Counted from the first letter of the stretch, positions 44,803-53,349 are shown. The stretch: DNA of 64,000 nucleotides from Sphingomonas alba (GCF_023516555.1 NZ_JAMGBD010000001.1:1364001-1428000), one strand, 5' to 3'. Notes: generated from the letters alone by a model not told the origin. A program made the numbers and translations.

Positions 44803-45365
44803 GCCTCCAGTTCGACATCCCAGTAGAGATAGTCCCGCCAGCTCTGGTGCAGGTAATTGGGCGGGAAGCGCCGCCCGTGGTCCTGTAGCTGCCAGCTGGT
44901 CGGCCGGATCGGTTCGCTCTCGATTTGCATATGCGCCTGAATCGGCGTCCGCCCGCCCTTACGCAGATTGCAGGGCGCGCAGGCAGTGGCGACATTCTCC
45001 CAGGTCGTCCGCCCGCCCTGGGCGCGCGGGATGACATGGTCGAACGTCAGCTCCTTGCGCGACCCGCAATAGACGCAGCGAAAGCGGTCGCGGAGGAACA
45101 GGTTGAACCTCGTGAAGGCTGGATATTCGTTCGGCTTCACGAATTGCCTGAGCGCGATGACGCTGGGCAGCTTCAGCGCCCGGCTCGGGCTGTGCACCTC
45201 GCGGTCGTAATGGGCGACGACATCGACGCGCTCGAGGAACATGGCCTTCACCGCGGTCTGCCACGGCCAGAGGCTCAATGGATAATAGCTGAGCGGCGTA
45301 TAGTCGGCGTTGAGCACCAGCGCCGGGCAGCTGTCGGGGTGGCGGATGAGGTCCGGATGATACAT
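44799..45365 (-). CDS. HNH endonuclease
   Basis: A 188-residue protein with a conserved N-terminal part (CPALVLNADYTPLSYYPLSLWPWQTAVKAMFLERVDVVAHYD) and a C-terminal HNH domain: C-x-x-C in RCVYCGSRKEL, the HNH core FDHVIPRAQGGRTTWENVATAC and a second C-x-x-C in CAPCNLRKGG that together bind zinc. This chromosomal HNH type is widespread in bacteria and not tied to phage or restriction genes; its role is unclear. I chose the ATG at 45365 where family similarity begins. Convergent with galU. Confidence 0.85.
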   Translation of the reverse strand: MYHPDLIRHPDSCPALVLNADYTPLSYYPLSLWPWQTAVKAMFLERVDVVAHYDREVHSPSRALKLPSVIALRQFVKPNEYPAFTRFNLFLRDRFRCVYCGSRKELTFDHVIPRAQGGRTTWENVATACAPCNLRKGGRTPIQAHMQIESEPIRPTSWQLQDHGRRFPPNYLHQSWRDYLYWDVELEA

Positions 45366-45602
45366 GACGCGGGCAATGGCCTTTCCGTGTCCGCCCGCTC
45401 GAACACCGCTCCGGCCCTGTCGCACGCAAGGAGGAGTGAGACCGAACGGGCTCGCTTCCCTTGTGACCTGCCGGATGCCAACCCGGCGTGACAAAGCCAT
45501 GAATCGGACATTGCAGATTCGTCGTCAAGTGCACCCGGAACGCCAAGGCCGCCATAACATGTCGCAATCTTGGCCAATGTTGCAGCCGGGACTCACTTGC
45601 CG
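45366..45602. other. Divergent intergenic region HNH / gluQ, no feature recognised
   Basis: About 240 bases between the HNH start and the gluQ start. Frames through it look like shadows with no ribosome sites. Imperfect stems exist, for example GCCGGATGCCAACCCGGC, but I find no known riboswitch or small RNA. Confidence 0.4.
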
Positions 45603-46439
45603 GTGACGACGACCCGCTTCGCGCCGTCCCCGTCCGGCCGCCTGCACCTGGGCCATGCCTATTCGGCGGCGATCGGCAGGCGGGCGGGCGATCGGTTCCG
45701 TTTGCGCATCGAAGATCTGGACCCCGGACGCTGCCGGCCCGAGTTCATCGACGGCATATTGGAAGACTTGGCTTGGCTTGGCATCCGGTGGGACGGCGAG
45801 CCCCTGATCCAATCGCAACGGACGCATTTATATGCCGACGCCTTGGACCAGCTGCGCGAGCGTGGCCTTGTTTATCCCTGCTTCTGCACGCGCGCCGACA
45901 TTGCCGCTTCGCTGACCGCCCCGCACGGCGATGCAGGTGCTGCTTATCCCGGCACCTGCCGCGGCCTGCCCGACGATCCCGAGCGCCGATCAACGACGGC
46001 GCATAGCTGGCGGCTGGATAGTGCCAAGGCGCTGGCCATCATTGGCCTGCCGACCTGGACGGAGCACGATGGCACGCAATTCGAAGCGAAGGCCGGCGAC
46101 ATCGGCGACGCCATCCTCGCCCGCAAGGACGCGCCTTCATCCTACCATCTCGCCTGTATCGTCGACGATGCGAATAGCGGCGTAACCGAGGTCGTGCGCG
46201 GCGCCGACCTGCGCCCGTCGACGCCGGTGCAGCGGCTGTTGCAGCTACTACTCGGCCTGCCTGAGCCGACCTACCGCCATCATGCGCTTGTCCTGCACGG
46301 AGACGGCCGCCGCCTCGCCAAGCGCGACCTGGCGCCAACGCTTGCTGCGATGCGCGACGGCGAGGTCGATGGTCGCGCCCTTGCCGCGGATTTGGTCAAC
46401 GGCAAGCTGCCCCTTGGTTTCATCTTCTCCGCGGACTAG
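45603..46439 (+). CDS. gluQ: Glutamyl-Q tRNA(Asp) synthetase
   Basis: A 278-residue class I synthetase fragment, homologous to the catalytic core of glutamyl-tRNA synthetase, that attaches glutamate to queuosine in tRNA-Asp. The HIGH motif is FAPSPSGRLHLGHAYSA, the zinc site includes YPCFCTRADI (Cys pair) and Y/C at GAAYPGTCRG, and the KMSKS-like loop is GRRLAKRDLAP. It lacks the anticodon domain, which distinguishes it from GltX. The start is uncertain: GTG at 45603 fits the family, TTG codons at 45597 and 45570 also lie in frame. Confidence 0.9.
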   Translation: MTTTRFAPSPSGRLHLGHAYSAAIGRRAGDRFRLRIEDLDPGRCRPEFIDGILEDLAWLGIRWDGEPLIQSQRTHLYADALDQLRERGLVYPCFCTRADIAASLTAPHGDAGAAYPGTCRGLPDDPERRSTTAHSWRLDSAKALAIIGLPTWTEHDGTQFEAKAGDIGDAILARKDAPSSYHLACIVDDANSGVTEVVRGADLRPSTPVQRLLQLLLGLPEPTYRHHALVLHGDGRRLAKRDLAPTLAAMRDGEVDGRALAADLVNGKLPLGFIFSAD

Positions 46440-46448
46440 GAGCGCGCC

Positions 46449-46655
46449 ATGAGCATCTTCCTCGTCATCCTGCTTGTCGCGGCCATGGCGGCAACCGTCT
46501 ACGTCCTGGTCCGCGGCGTCATGACCATGGCCCAGGGCAAGGAGATGTCGAGCGAGCAGCAGCAGAAGTGGATGCAGAAGCGCGTCCAGTTCCAGGCGCT
46601 GGCGATCGTCATCGTCATCATCATCCTGCTCGCCGCCGGCGTTTCGCGGGGCTGA
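46449..46655 (+). CDS. HIG1-domain twin transmembrane protein
   Basis: A 68-residue inner-membrane protein with two helices (FLVILLVAAMAATVYVLVRGVMTM and ALAIVIVIIILLAAGVS) linked by a short Gln/Lys loop with EMSSEQQQKWMQKRVQFQALA, the HIG1 signature. Relatives associate with respiratory complexes (cytochrome oxidase supercomplexes) in mitochondria and alphaproteobacteria. AGGAG lies before the ATG. Its end adjoins the cobalamin adenosyltransferase start. Confidence 0.88.
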   Translation: MSIFLVILLVAAMAATVYVLVRGVMTMAQGKEMSSEQQQKWMQKRVQFQALAIVIVIIILLAAGVSRG

Positions 46656-46656
46656 C

Positions 46657-47211
46657 CTGGTCAAGCTCAACAAGATTTACACGCGCACCGGCGACACCGG
46701 GTCGGCCGGCCTTGTCGACGGTTCCCGGGTTTCGAAGAGCTCGGCTCGAATGCACGCAATCGGCGAAGTCGACGAGGCGAACAGCGCCATCGGCGTCGCT
46801 TTGACGCTGGCCGACGACGATCACGGGAAGCGGCTACGTGCCATCCAGAACGAAATGTTCGACCTCGGAGCCGACATCGCCACGCCCGGCGCTATGGAAG
46901 GCGCGCTGAGGATCACCGCCGGCCAGGTGGAGCGCCTCGAGCGCGAGATCGACACCATGAACGCCGAACTTGAACCGCTGACCAGCTTCATCCTGCCCGG
47001 CGGTTCGCCTGCGGCGGCCTCGCTCTACCTGGCGCGGGCCGTCGTCCGCAGGGCCGAGCGCGCGGCCGTTGCATTGAATGAGAGTGACCCCATCAGCCCG
47101 CACGCGCTCGCATATTTGAACCGACTATCCGATCATCTGTTTGTCTCGGCGCGGCACATTGCACGCAGCAGCGGAGGGGATGTTTTGTGGCAACCCGGAG
47201 CCACTCGCTAA
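46657..47211 (+). CDS. PduO-type cob(I)alamin adenosyltransferase, apparent CTG start
   Basis: A 184-residue ATP:cob(I)alamin adenosyltransferase making adenosylcobalamin. The P-loop-like N-terminus KLNKIYTRTGDTGSAGLVDGSR and the helical bundle with SSARMHAIGEVDEANSAIGVAL, FDLGADIATP, FILPGGSPAAASLYLARAVVRRAERA and YLNRLSDHLFVSARH are clear. The first ATG in frame (46750) would delete the ATP-binding motif. Family proteins begin MVKLNKIYTRTGD; here CTG-GTC-AAG-CTC stands exactly at that place, with GGGG 6 bases before, so CTG seems to be the start codon. TGSAG replaces the usual TGTTG. It overlaps egtB by 25 bases. Confidence 0.88.
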   Translation: MVKLNKIYTRTGDTGSAGLVDGSRVSKSSARMHAIGEVDEANSAIGVALTLADDDHGKRLRAIQNEMFDLGADIATPGAMEGALRITAGQVERLEREIDTMNAELEPLTSFILPGGSPAAASLYLARAVVRRAERAAVALNESDPISPHALAYLNRLSDHLFVSARHIARSSGGDVLWQPGATR

Positions 47212-48419
47212 GCGGCCAGCTTGCCGACCGGCTCGCCGCGACGCGGCGGCTGAGCCTTGACCTCGCCGCGCCGCTGTCCGAGGCCGACGCCAACCTCCAG
47301 CCCTTCCCCGACGCCAGCCCGGCCAAGTGGCACCTCGCCCACACGACGTGGTTTTTCGAGACGTTCGTCCTTCGCGACCATGCGCCCAGATATCGCCCCT
47401 TCGACGAGCGCTTCCACTTTCTCTTCAACAGCTATTACGAAGCCGAGGGCGACCGCCACGCCCGGCCCAAGCGCGGCCTGCTGAGCAGGCCCTCGCTCGC
47501 TGAAGTCCGCGACTGGCGGGCGCATGTCGACGAAGCGCTAGCCAAGGCCATGCCGAACCTGCCGGCGGCAACTCTCGAGCTGATCGAGCTCGGAATCAAT
47601 CATGAGCAGCAGCACCAGGAATTGCTGCTGACCGACCTGCTCGCCGGGCTCGCCGAGAATCCGCTGGAGCCGGCTTATGGCGAGCTTTCGGCTCCGGCCT
47701 GCTTCGCCATCGGACCGCTCACTTGGCTACCGGGCCGCGAAGGAGTCGCGAAGATCGGCGCGGTCGACGGCGGCTTCGCCTTTGATTGCGAACGCCCAAA
47801 ACATGACGTGATTCTGACACCGCATCAGATTGCCGCGCGGCCCGTCACCAACTGCGAATGGTCGGAGTTTATCGCGGGCGGCTGCTACTCGAATCCGTCG
47901 CTCTGGCTCAGCGACGGCTGGGCCTGGGTCCAGCAGGAAAAGATCACCGCGCCGCTCTATTGGCATGGCGACGGCACCATCTTCACCCTCGGTGGCCGCC
48001 GCGAGATCGACGGCGCCGCGCCTGTTTCCCACATCAGTTTCTACGAGGCCGACGCCTTCGCCCGCTGGGCCGGCGCGCGACTGCCGACCGAAGCCGAGTG
48101 GGAGGATTTCGCCAGCGGAGCCGATCCCTGGCTCGGTCATCAGCTCGATACCGGCGGCCCGGTCATCCCGCGCCCTGGCGGCGGAGTCTTCGGCGACGTC
48201 TGGCAATGGACCGCCAGCGCCTATCTCCCCTACCCGGGCTTCAGGATCGCCGAGGGCGCGGTCGGCGAATATAATGGCAAGTTCATGAGCGGGCAGATGG
48301 TGCTGAAGGGCGCCAGCTGCGCCACGCCGCGCGGGCACAGCCGCGCCTCCTACCGCAATTTCTTCCCGCCGGCCGCGCGCTGGCAATTCACGGGAGTGCG
48401 CCTTGCTCGCGACGCCTGA
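47187..48419 (+). CDS. egtB: Ergothioneine biosynthesis sulfoxide synthase EgtB
   Basis: A 410-residue non-heme iron enzyme joining a thiol (cysteine or gamma-glutamylcysteine) to hercynine. The DinB-like N-terminal half carries the probable iron ligands H52 (WHLAHTTWFFETF) and H140, H144 (NHEQQHQELL). The C-terminal formylglycine-enzyme-like half has ARPVTNCEWSEFIAGG, RLPTEAEWEDFA, GDVWQWTASAY and KGASCATPRGHSRASYRNFFPPAARWQFTGVRLARD. Start is GTG inside the cobalamin adenosyltransferase gene; the stop overlaps egtD by 17 bases. No egtA or egtC is nearby. Confidence 0.93.
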   Translation: MATRSHSLSGQLADRLAATRRLSLDLAAPLSEADANLQPFPDASPAKWHLAHTTWFFETFVLRDHAPRYRPFDERFHFLFNSYYEAEGDRHARPKRGLLSRPSLAEVRDWRAHVDEALAKAMPNLPAATLELIELGINHEQQHQELLLTDLLAGLAENPLEPAYGELSAPACFAIGPLTWLPGREGVAKIGAVDGGFAFDCERPKHDVILTPHQIAARPVTNCEWSEFIAGGCYSNPSLWLSDGWAWVQQEKITAPLYWHGDGTIFTLGGRREIDGAAPVSHISFYEADAFARWAGARLPTEAEWEDFASGADPWLGHQLDTGGPVIPRPGGGVFGDVWQWTASAYLPYPGFRIAEGAVGEYNGKFMSGQMVLKGASCATPRGHSRASYRNFFPPAARWQFTGVRLARDA

Positions 48420-49371
48420 CACCGACACTGAAGCCGATCCCGCCTTTCGAGCCGATGTGCTGGCGGGCCTCGCCGAGCCGACCCCGGCCATCCCGGCCCG
48501 CTGGTTCTACGACCGCCGCGGATCGGAGCTGTTCGACGACATTACCCGGCTGCCAAGTTATTACCCGACCCGGACCGAGACGGCCCTTCTTGAAGAGATC
48601 ATGTCAGAAGTCGACGCCTTGTCGGCGGACAATTGCGCGGTCGTCGAACTCGGCTCTGGCTCCTCGACCAAGACGCCGCTGCTGCTGCGCGGCATCCAGC
48701 CCAAGGCCTATGTCCCGGTCGATATCAGCGGCGACTACCTGCGCGAAAGCGCCGCTGTCGTCGATAAAGATTTCCCGGACATCCACGTCTATCCGGTCGA
48801 AGCGGACTTCACGAAGCCGTTCGCTTTGCCGCCCGAAGTTGCGGAGCTTCCCAAGCTTGGCTTCTTTCCCGGCTCGACGATCGGCAATTTCGTGCCTCGG
48901 AGCGGCACCGACCTGCTCCGCCACTTCCGCGACATCCTCGGCACCGGCGCGCGCCTGCTGATCGGCATGGACCGGGTCAAAGGCATTGAGCGCCTGCTCG
49001 CCGCCTATGACGATCCGGAAGGGGTGACGGCCGAATTCAACCTCAATCTCCTCCACCGCATCAACCGTGAGCTCGGCGGCGACATTCCCGTCGATGCCTT
49101 CCGGCATCAGGCACGCTGGAACGACATATTGTCGCGGATCGAGATGCACCTGGTCGCGAAGCGCGACGTCAGCTTCTCCATCGACGGCCATTCCTTCTCT
49201 TTCGCCAGGGGTTCCAGCATCCATACGGAGAACAGCCACAAATACGGCCCGCGCGGCGGCCGCGTGCTGCTGCTCGCCGGGGGTTGGACGCCATTGCGGG
49301 AATGGACCGACGAGGACGGCGACTTCGCCCTTATCCTCGCCGAAGCCATGCCCAATCGTTTCGCCCCCTAG
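48403..49371 (+). CDS. egtD: L-histidine N-alpha-methyltransferase EgtD
   Basis: A 322-residue SAM-dependent enzyme trimethylating histidine to hercynine, the first step of ergothioneine synthesis. Evidence: IPARWFYDRRGSELFDDITRLPSYYPTRTETALLEE at the N-terminus, SAM loop VVELGSGSSTKTPLLLRG, YVPVDISGDYLRESAA, LGFFPGSTIGNF and the C-terminal histidine-pocket part FARGSSIHTENSHKYG. TTG start with GGGAG upstream, within the end of egtB. A second in-frame start is not needed: family similarity begins near residue 10. Confidence 0.94.
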   Translation: MLATPDTDTEADPAFRADVLAGLAEPTPAIPARWFYDRRGSELFDDITRLPSYYPTRTETALLEEIMSEVDALSADNCAVVELGSGSSTKTPLLLRGIQPKAYVPVDISGDYLRESAAVVDKDFPDIHVYPVEADFTKPFALPPEVAELPKLGFFPGSTIGNFVPRSGTDLLRHFRDILGTGARLLIGMDRVKGIERLLAAYDDPEGVTAEFNLNLLHRINRELGGDIPVDAFRHQARWNDILSRIEMHLVAKRDVSFSIDGHSFSFARGSSIHTENSHKYGPRGGRVLLLAGGWTPLREWTDEDGDFALILAEAMPNRFAP

Positions 49372-49406
49372 TTGCCGCCGGAATCGCGCGCGGCTAAGCG
49401 TCGGCC

Positions 49407-49718
49407 ATGATACTCATCACGATCATCCAGATCCTCATCGTCCTGCTCGACGTCCTGTGGTGGGTCATCATTGCCCAAGTGGCGCTGAGTTGGCTGATCG
49501 CGTTCAACGTCCTCAACACCTCGAACGATGGCCTGCGTCGCTTCCTCTACGGTCTCGAACGCTTCCTCGATCCGCTTTACCGGCCGATCCGCAAGATCCT
49601 GCCGGACTTCGGCGGTCTCGATTTCTCCCCGCTGGTGCTGCTGCTGGTCATTTCCATCCTTAGCCAGATCGTGCTTCCGAATATCGCCATGAGCCTGCCA
49701 CCGGCGGGCGCGGCCTGA
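49407..49718 (+). CDS. YggT-family membrane protein
   Basis: A 103-residue inner-membrane protein with two main hydrophobic segments ([32 protein letters not shown] and [18 protein letters not shown]) around the family loop [32 protein letters not shown]. YggT proteins have been linked to osmotic tolerance and to cell-envelope or division sites, but no reaction is known. It lies 4 bases before folD and is probably co-transcribed. Confidence 0.9.
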   Translation: MILITIIQILIVLLDVLWWVIIAQVALSWLIAFNVLNTSNDGLRRFLYGLERFLDPLYRPIRKILPDFGGLDFSPLVLLLVISILSQIVLPNIAMSLPPAGAA

Positions 49719-49722
49719 GCCG

Positions 49723-50613
49723 ATGGCGGCCCGCCTGATCGACGGGCGCGCCGCCGCCCAGGAGGTTCGCGCCCGCGTCGCGCAGGAAGTCGAGCGCTTC
49801 CGCGCTGCCACTGGCCGCGCGCCCGGTTTGGCCACCGTGCTGGTTGGCGAAGACCCGGCCAGCGCCGTCTATGTCCGATCCAAGGGCAAAGCGACGCGCG
49901 AGGCGGGCATGGAGAGCGTTAGCCACAATTTGTCCGCCGACATCGGCGAAGCCGAACTGCTGGCGCTGGTCGACCAGCTAAACCGCGACCCCGCCATCGA
50001 CGGTATCCTCGTCCAGTTGCCGCTTCCCGGCCATATCGACAGCGCCAAGGTCATCGCCGCCATCGATCCCGCCAAGGATGTCGACGGGTTCCATCCCATC
50101 AACGCAGGCAAGTTGGCGATCGGGGCGGCCGACGCGCTCGTTCCCTGCACGCCCTTTGGCTGCCTTTACTTGCTGAAGCAGGAGCTGGGCTCGCTGTCCG
50201 GCCTCGACGCCGTCGTCATCGGCCGCTCCAACATCGTCGGCAAGCCGATGGCGATGCTGCTGCTCGGCGAAAGCTGCACCGTCACCATCGCCCATAGCCG
50301 CACCAAGGACCTGCCCGCCGTCGTCCGCCGCGCCGACATCGTCGTCGCCGCCGTCGGCAGGCCGGAAATGGTCAAGGGCGACTGGCTGAAGTCCAGCGCC
50401 ACCGTCATTGACGTCGGCATCAACCGCGTCGACGCCGGCGAAGGCAAGACGCGGCTGGTCGGCGACGTCGCTTTCGACGACGCCCAAAAAGTGGCGGGCG
50501 CAATCACGCCGGTCCCGGGCGGGGTCGGGCCGATGACCATCGCCATGCTGCTCCGGAACACGCTTGTGGCGGCGCACCGCCGCGAAGGCCTCGCGGAGCC
50601 CGCGGGCCTGTGA
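49723..50613 (+). CDS. folD: Bifunctional methylenetetrahydrofolate dehydrogenase/cyclohydrolase
   Basis: A 296-residue folate enzyme interconverting methylene-, methenyl- and formyl-tetrahydrofolate with NADP. Active-site Y50-x3-K54 ([15 protein letters not shown]), [36 protein letters not shown], the nucleotide-binding loop [17 protein letters not shown] and the C-terminal [16 protein letters not shown] are all present. Full length. GTGA overlap with marC. Confidence 0.96.
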   Translation: MAARLIDGRAAAQEVRARVAQEVERFRAATGRAPGLATVLVGEDPASAVYVRSKGKATREAGMESVSHNLSADIGEAELLALVDQLNRDPAIDGILVQLPLPGHIDSAKVIAAIDPAKDVDGFHPINAGKLAIGAADALVPCTPFGCLYLLKQELGSLSGLDAVVIGRSNIVGKPMAMLLLGESCTVTIAHSRTKDLPAVVRRADIVVAAVGRPEMVKGDWLKSSATVIDVGINRVDAGEGKTRLVGDVAFDDAQKVAGAITPVPGGVGPMTIAMLLRNTLVAAHRREGLAEPAGL

Positions 50614-51242
50614 TCGAGCTTTTCACCACCGCCTTCATCACCTTGCTGGTGATCATCGACCCGCCGGGCTGCGCGCCGATCTTCGCTTCGCTGACCAGCG
50701 GCACGACGCAAGTGCATCGCCGCAAGATGGCCGTACGCTCGACGGCGGTTGCCTGGTGTATTCTCGTCTTCTTCGCTTTGCTCGGCGAGCCGCTGCTCCG
50801 GACGCTCGGCATCTCGCTGTCCGCCTTCCGGCTGGCGGGCGGCATCATGCTGTTCATGATTGCATTGGATATGGTGTTCGAGCGGCGGACCGAGCGCCGC
50901 GAGGAGCGGGCGAAGGAGATCGAGGGCACGCCGGAGGCCGAAGACATCAGCGTCTTCCCCATGGCCATCCCGATGATCGCCGGGCCCGGTTCCATCGCTT
51001 CGATCATGCTGCTCAGCGCGCGCGCCGAGGGGCTGACGCAGGGCGCGATCGTCCTCGGTGCGCTGACCGCGGTCATGATCCTGACCCTCATCGCTCTACT
51101 GACAGCAGGTCCGCTGATGAAGCTGATCGGCGCCAAGCTGGAAGCCATGATCACCCGCATCCTCGGCGTCATCCTCGCCGCGCTGGCGGTGCAGTTCGTC
51201 CTCGACGGGCTGGAGCGGAGTTTGCCGGGGCTTGCGGGTTAG
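50610..51242 (+). CDS. MarC-family membrane protein
   Basis: A 210-residue inner-membrane protein with six hydrophobic segments (first [25 protein letters not shown]). A charged loop ([44 protein letters not shown]) follows the third helix; IxPMAxPxxAGPG is the family signature. Once thought to mediate multiple antibiotic resistance, the family has no firmly assigned transport substrate. GTG start coupled to folD. Confidence 0.9.
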   Translation: MIELFTTAFITLLVIIDPPGCAPIFASLTSGTTQVHRRKMAVRSTAVAWCILVFFALLGEPLLRTLGISLSAFRLAGGIMLFMIALDMVFERRTERREERAKEIEGTPEAEDISVFPMAIPMIAGPGSIASIMLLSARAEGLTQGAIVLGALTAVMILTLIALLTAGPLMKLIGAKLEAMITRILGVILAALAVQFVLDGLERSLPGLAG

Positions 51243-51326
51243 GATCGCGCGCCGCGAACTAATGGCAGCTTTCGGCCCAATGCGGACATTGGCTTCCTAA
51301 AAAATTTCGTGCGCCGGGAATAAACC

Positions 51327-51350
51327 GGAACGCCGGCCGGTCGTGTCGTC
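51327..51350 (+). promoter_or_regulatory. Candidate ECF-sigma promoter of the phosphoesterase-cupredoxin-sigma unit
   Basis: GGAAC (51327-51331), 15 bases, CGTC (51347-51350), the form recognised by many ECF sigma factors. It lies about 27 bases before the start codon of the first gene, with AGAGGA as ribosome site. The sigma factor encoded third in the unit is the likely user, so autoregulation is expected. Confidence 0.45.
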
Positions 51351-51376
51351 GAACGCCTTTCAAAAGAGGACTTTCG

Positions 51377-52312
51377 ATGAACCCCGAAAACGACCGCCGC
51401 GATTTCCTCAAATGCATGGCCTGGGCCGGCACAGGAGCGCTCTTTGCCTTCAACGGCGGGATCACAAGCTCTCTGGGTCTCGACAGCGCGATCGCCGCGC
51501 CGCTGCTTCGTTCGGCGTCAAAGCCTTTCACCTTCGTGCAGCTGAGCGACAGCCACATCGGTTTCAACAAACCGCCTAACGCTGACGCCCGGGCGACCTT
51601 TCGCGAAGCCATCGCGAAGGTGAAGGCGCTGCCGAACCAGCCGGATTTTGTCATCCACACCGGCGATGTCTCGCAATTGTCGCGCGACGAGGAGTTCGAT
51701 GACGCGGACCAGATGCTGAAGGAGCTGGGACTTCCCGTCTTCTTCGTGCCCGGCGAGCACGACATGCTGGACCCCGACGGAGGCAAGGCATTCCTTAAGC
51801 GCTTCGGCAAAGGAAGTATGGGTGCCGGCTGGTACAGCTTCGACCATCGCGGCGTGCATTTCATCGCCCTGGTCAACGTCGCGGACCTTAAGCCCGGCGG
51901 AATGGGCAATCTCGGCGCGGAGCAGCTCAAGTGGCTCAAGGCGGATCTCGCCGCCCGCCACTCTTCGACCCCCATCGTCGTCTTCGCCCACATCCCGCTC
52001 TGGACGGTCTACGAGGCATGGGGTTGGGGGACCGACGATGCTGCCGAAGCATTGAAGCTGCTTGCGCGGTTCGGATCGGTCACCATCCTCAATGGCCACA
52101 TCCACCAGATCACGCAAAAGGTGGAAGGGCACATCGCCTTTCACACGGCGCGCTCGACTGCCTTTCCGCAGCCCGCGCCGGGCACCGCTCCATCACCCGG
52201 TCCACTGAAGGTCCCTCCGGAGCAACTGCACAGCATGCTTGGCATCACCGATGCCGTGTTCGTGCGCGGCCACGACCGCGTCGCGCTGATCGACTCCACT
52301 CTCACCGCTTGA
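51377..52312 (+). CDS. Exported calcineurin-like metallophosphoesterase
   Basis: A 311-residue phosphoesterase with a Tat-type signal (RRDFLKCMAWAGTGALFAF, residues 7-25), so it is exported folded with its metals. Metal motifs are VQLSDSHIGF (D58, H60), HTGDVSQL (D97), PGEHD (H128), FAHIPLW and NGHIHQI. The third motif is GEHD, where most members have GNHD/E, so the usual bridging Asn is replaced by Glu127. A long Pro-rich insertion precedes the end. Substrate unknown. First gene of the ECF-sigma unit; the partner cupredoxin follows by 16 bases. Confidence 0.87.
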   Translation: MNPENDRRDFLKCMAWAGTGALFAFNGGITSSLGLDSAIAAPLLRSASKPFTFVQLSDSHIGFNKPPNADARATFREAIAKVKALPNQPDFVIHTGDVSQLSRDEEFDDADQMLKELGLPVFFVPGEHDMLDPDGGKAFLKRFGKGSMGAGWYSFDHRGVHFIALVNVADLKPGGMGNLGAEQLKWLKADLAARHSSTPIVVFAHIPLWTVYEAWGWGTDDAAEALKLLARFGSVTILNGHIHQITQKVEGHIAFHTARSTAFPQPAPGTAPSPGPLKVPPEQLHSMLGITDAVFVRGHDRVALIDSTLTA

Positions 52313-52328
52313 ATCAAAGGAAATCTGC

Positions 52329-52685
52329 ATGACCCGCGCTTTTGGAATGGTGACGTTTCAAGCCTTCTCACTGCTCGCAGCCGCATTCGCGATGACGATT
52401 GTCGCCGATGACGTGAAGGCGGCTCCGCCTCCGCAGGCCCAGCTCGTTCACATCGGGAATTTCACCTTCAATCAGGCCACGCTAACCGTGCGTCCGGGGA
52501 CCACTGTCACCTGGGTCAATGATGACGACATTCCCCACACGGTCGTCGCGCAGGGTCTCGCGTTCAAATCGAAGGTGCTCGATACCGGCGACCGCTTCAG
52601 CTTCACCTTCGCCAAAGCCGGGCAATTCGGGTATTTCTGTTCCCTGCACCCGCACATGACGGGCACGATCGTCGTGAAGGCGTGA
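52329..52685 (+). CDS. Periplasmic cupredoxin (amicyanin/plastocyanin-like)
   Basis: A 118-residue blue-copper protein. After a signal peptide (to about residue 31) the domain has LTVRPGTTVTWVNDDDIPHTV with Cu ligand H70 and GYFCSLHPHMTGTI with C104, H107 and M110. The short C-x2-H-x2-M spacing is of amicyanin or pseudoazurin type, suggesting an electron carrier. AAAGGAAA precedes the ATG. Lies between a metallophosphoesterase and an ECF sigma factor, a linkage I recall from other alphaproteobacteria. Confidence 0.92.
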   Translation: MTRAFGMVTFQAFSLLAAAFAMTIVADDVKAAPPPQAQLVHIGNFTFNQATLTVRPGTTVTWVNDDDIPHTVVAQGLAFKSKVLDTGDRFSFTFAKAGQFGYFCSLHPHMTGTIVVKA

Positions 52686-52687
52686 GC

Positions 52688-52711
52688 ATGGGACTAGTCG
52701 TCAGCTCGTGA
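52688..52711 (+). other. Seven-codon mini-frame coupling cupredoxin and sigma factor genes
   Basis: ATG-GGA-CTA-GTC-GTC-AGC-TCG-TGA begins 2 bases after the cupredoxin stop, with AAGG upstream, and its TGA overlaps the sigma factor GTG (GTGA). The sigma gene has no good ribosome site of its own, so ribosomes ending here could re-start on it. Confidence 0.3.
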
Positions 52712-53349
52712 GGAATTTTGCCCCCACCCTCTTCACGCCGCGCGTGGCGACTAGCAACCGTCCGGTGCCGGGAGCGTCCCTGCCCGGCGCCGGACATCTG
52801 CAATCATTCAACCAGCTGATCCTGCCCCACCTCGACGGGGCCTATAACCTCGCGCGCTATCTCACGCGCGACCCCGTGCTCAGCGAAGATGTCGTGCAGG
52901 ACGCACTGTTGCGGGCCTTCCGTGCGTTCGCCCAGTTCCGGGGAGAGTCGCCAAAGGCTTGGCTGTTCGCGATCGTTCGTAATTGTTGCCGGAGCGCACA
53001 GACGCCGGGCGGAGCAGTGTCACTGGTCGTCCACGAAAGCAGCCTAGGCGAAGAAGCGGCGGCCCTGGTCAAGAATCAGCCGGATCCCGGTCCGAGTCCG
53101 GAGGACGAGGTGTTGCGCAAGGCCGAAATCGGCCAGGTCAGGGCAGCGATCGAGGCTATCCCCGAGCCATTCCGGGAAGCCATCGTGCTGCGGGAGCTGG
53201 AGGACCTGTCCTATGCTGAAATCGCCGAAGTCACCGGCGTGCCGATCGGTACGGTCATGTCGCGCCTCGCGCGAGGTCGGGCCATGCTGGCAAAGGAGTT
53301 GTTGCCCGCCGGAAGGAACGGCGACGAGCAGTCTAGGAGTGTGAAGTAA
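52708..53349 (+). CDS. ECF-family RNA polymerase sigma factor
   Basis: A 213-residue sigma factor with region 2 (LILPHLDGAYNLARYLTRDPVLSEDVVQDALLRAFRAFAQFRGESPKAWLFAIVRN) and region 4 (AAIEAIPEPFREAIVLRELEDLSYAEIAEVTGVPIGTVMSRLARGRAML). The first 30 residues are an unusual Pro-rich extension, so a later start (GTG at 52744) is possible. The stop overlaps the anti-sigma ATG by one base. It likely controls its own unit through the promoter at 51327. The signal could be oxidative or copper stress, inferred from the cupredoxin only. Confidence 0.93.
   Translation: MRNFAPTLFTPRVATSNRPVPGASLPGAGHLQSFNQLILPHLDGAYNLARYLTRDPVLSEDVVQDALLRAFRAFAQFRGESPKAWLFAIVRNCCRSAQTPGGAVSLVVHESSLGEEAAALVKNQPDPGPSPEDEVLRKAEIGQVRAAIEAIPEPFREAIVLRELEDLSYAEIAEVTGVPIGTVMSRLARGRAMLAKELLPAGRNGDEQSRSVK

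Noticed and set aside
45366-45602. Possible cobalamin or other riboswitch in the HNH/gluQ gap
   Set aside because: Short matches (for example AAGGGAAGCGAG on the minus strand) lack the conserved core blocks, and neither neighbour is a usual target.
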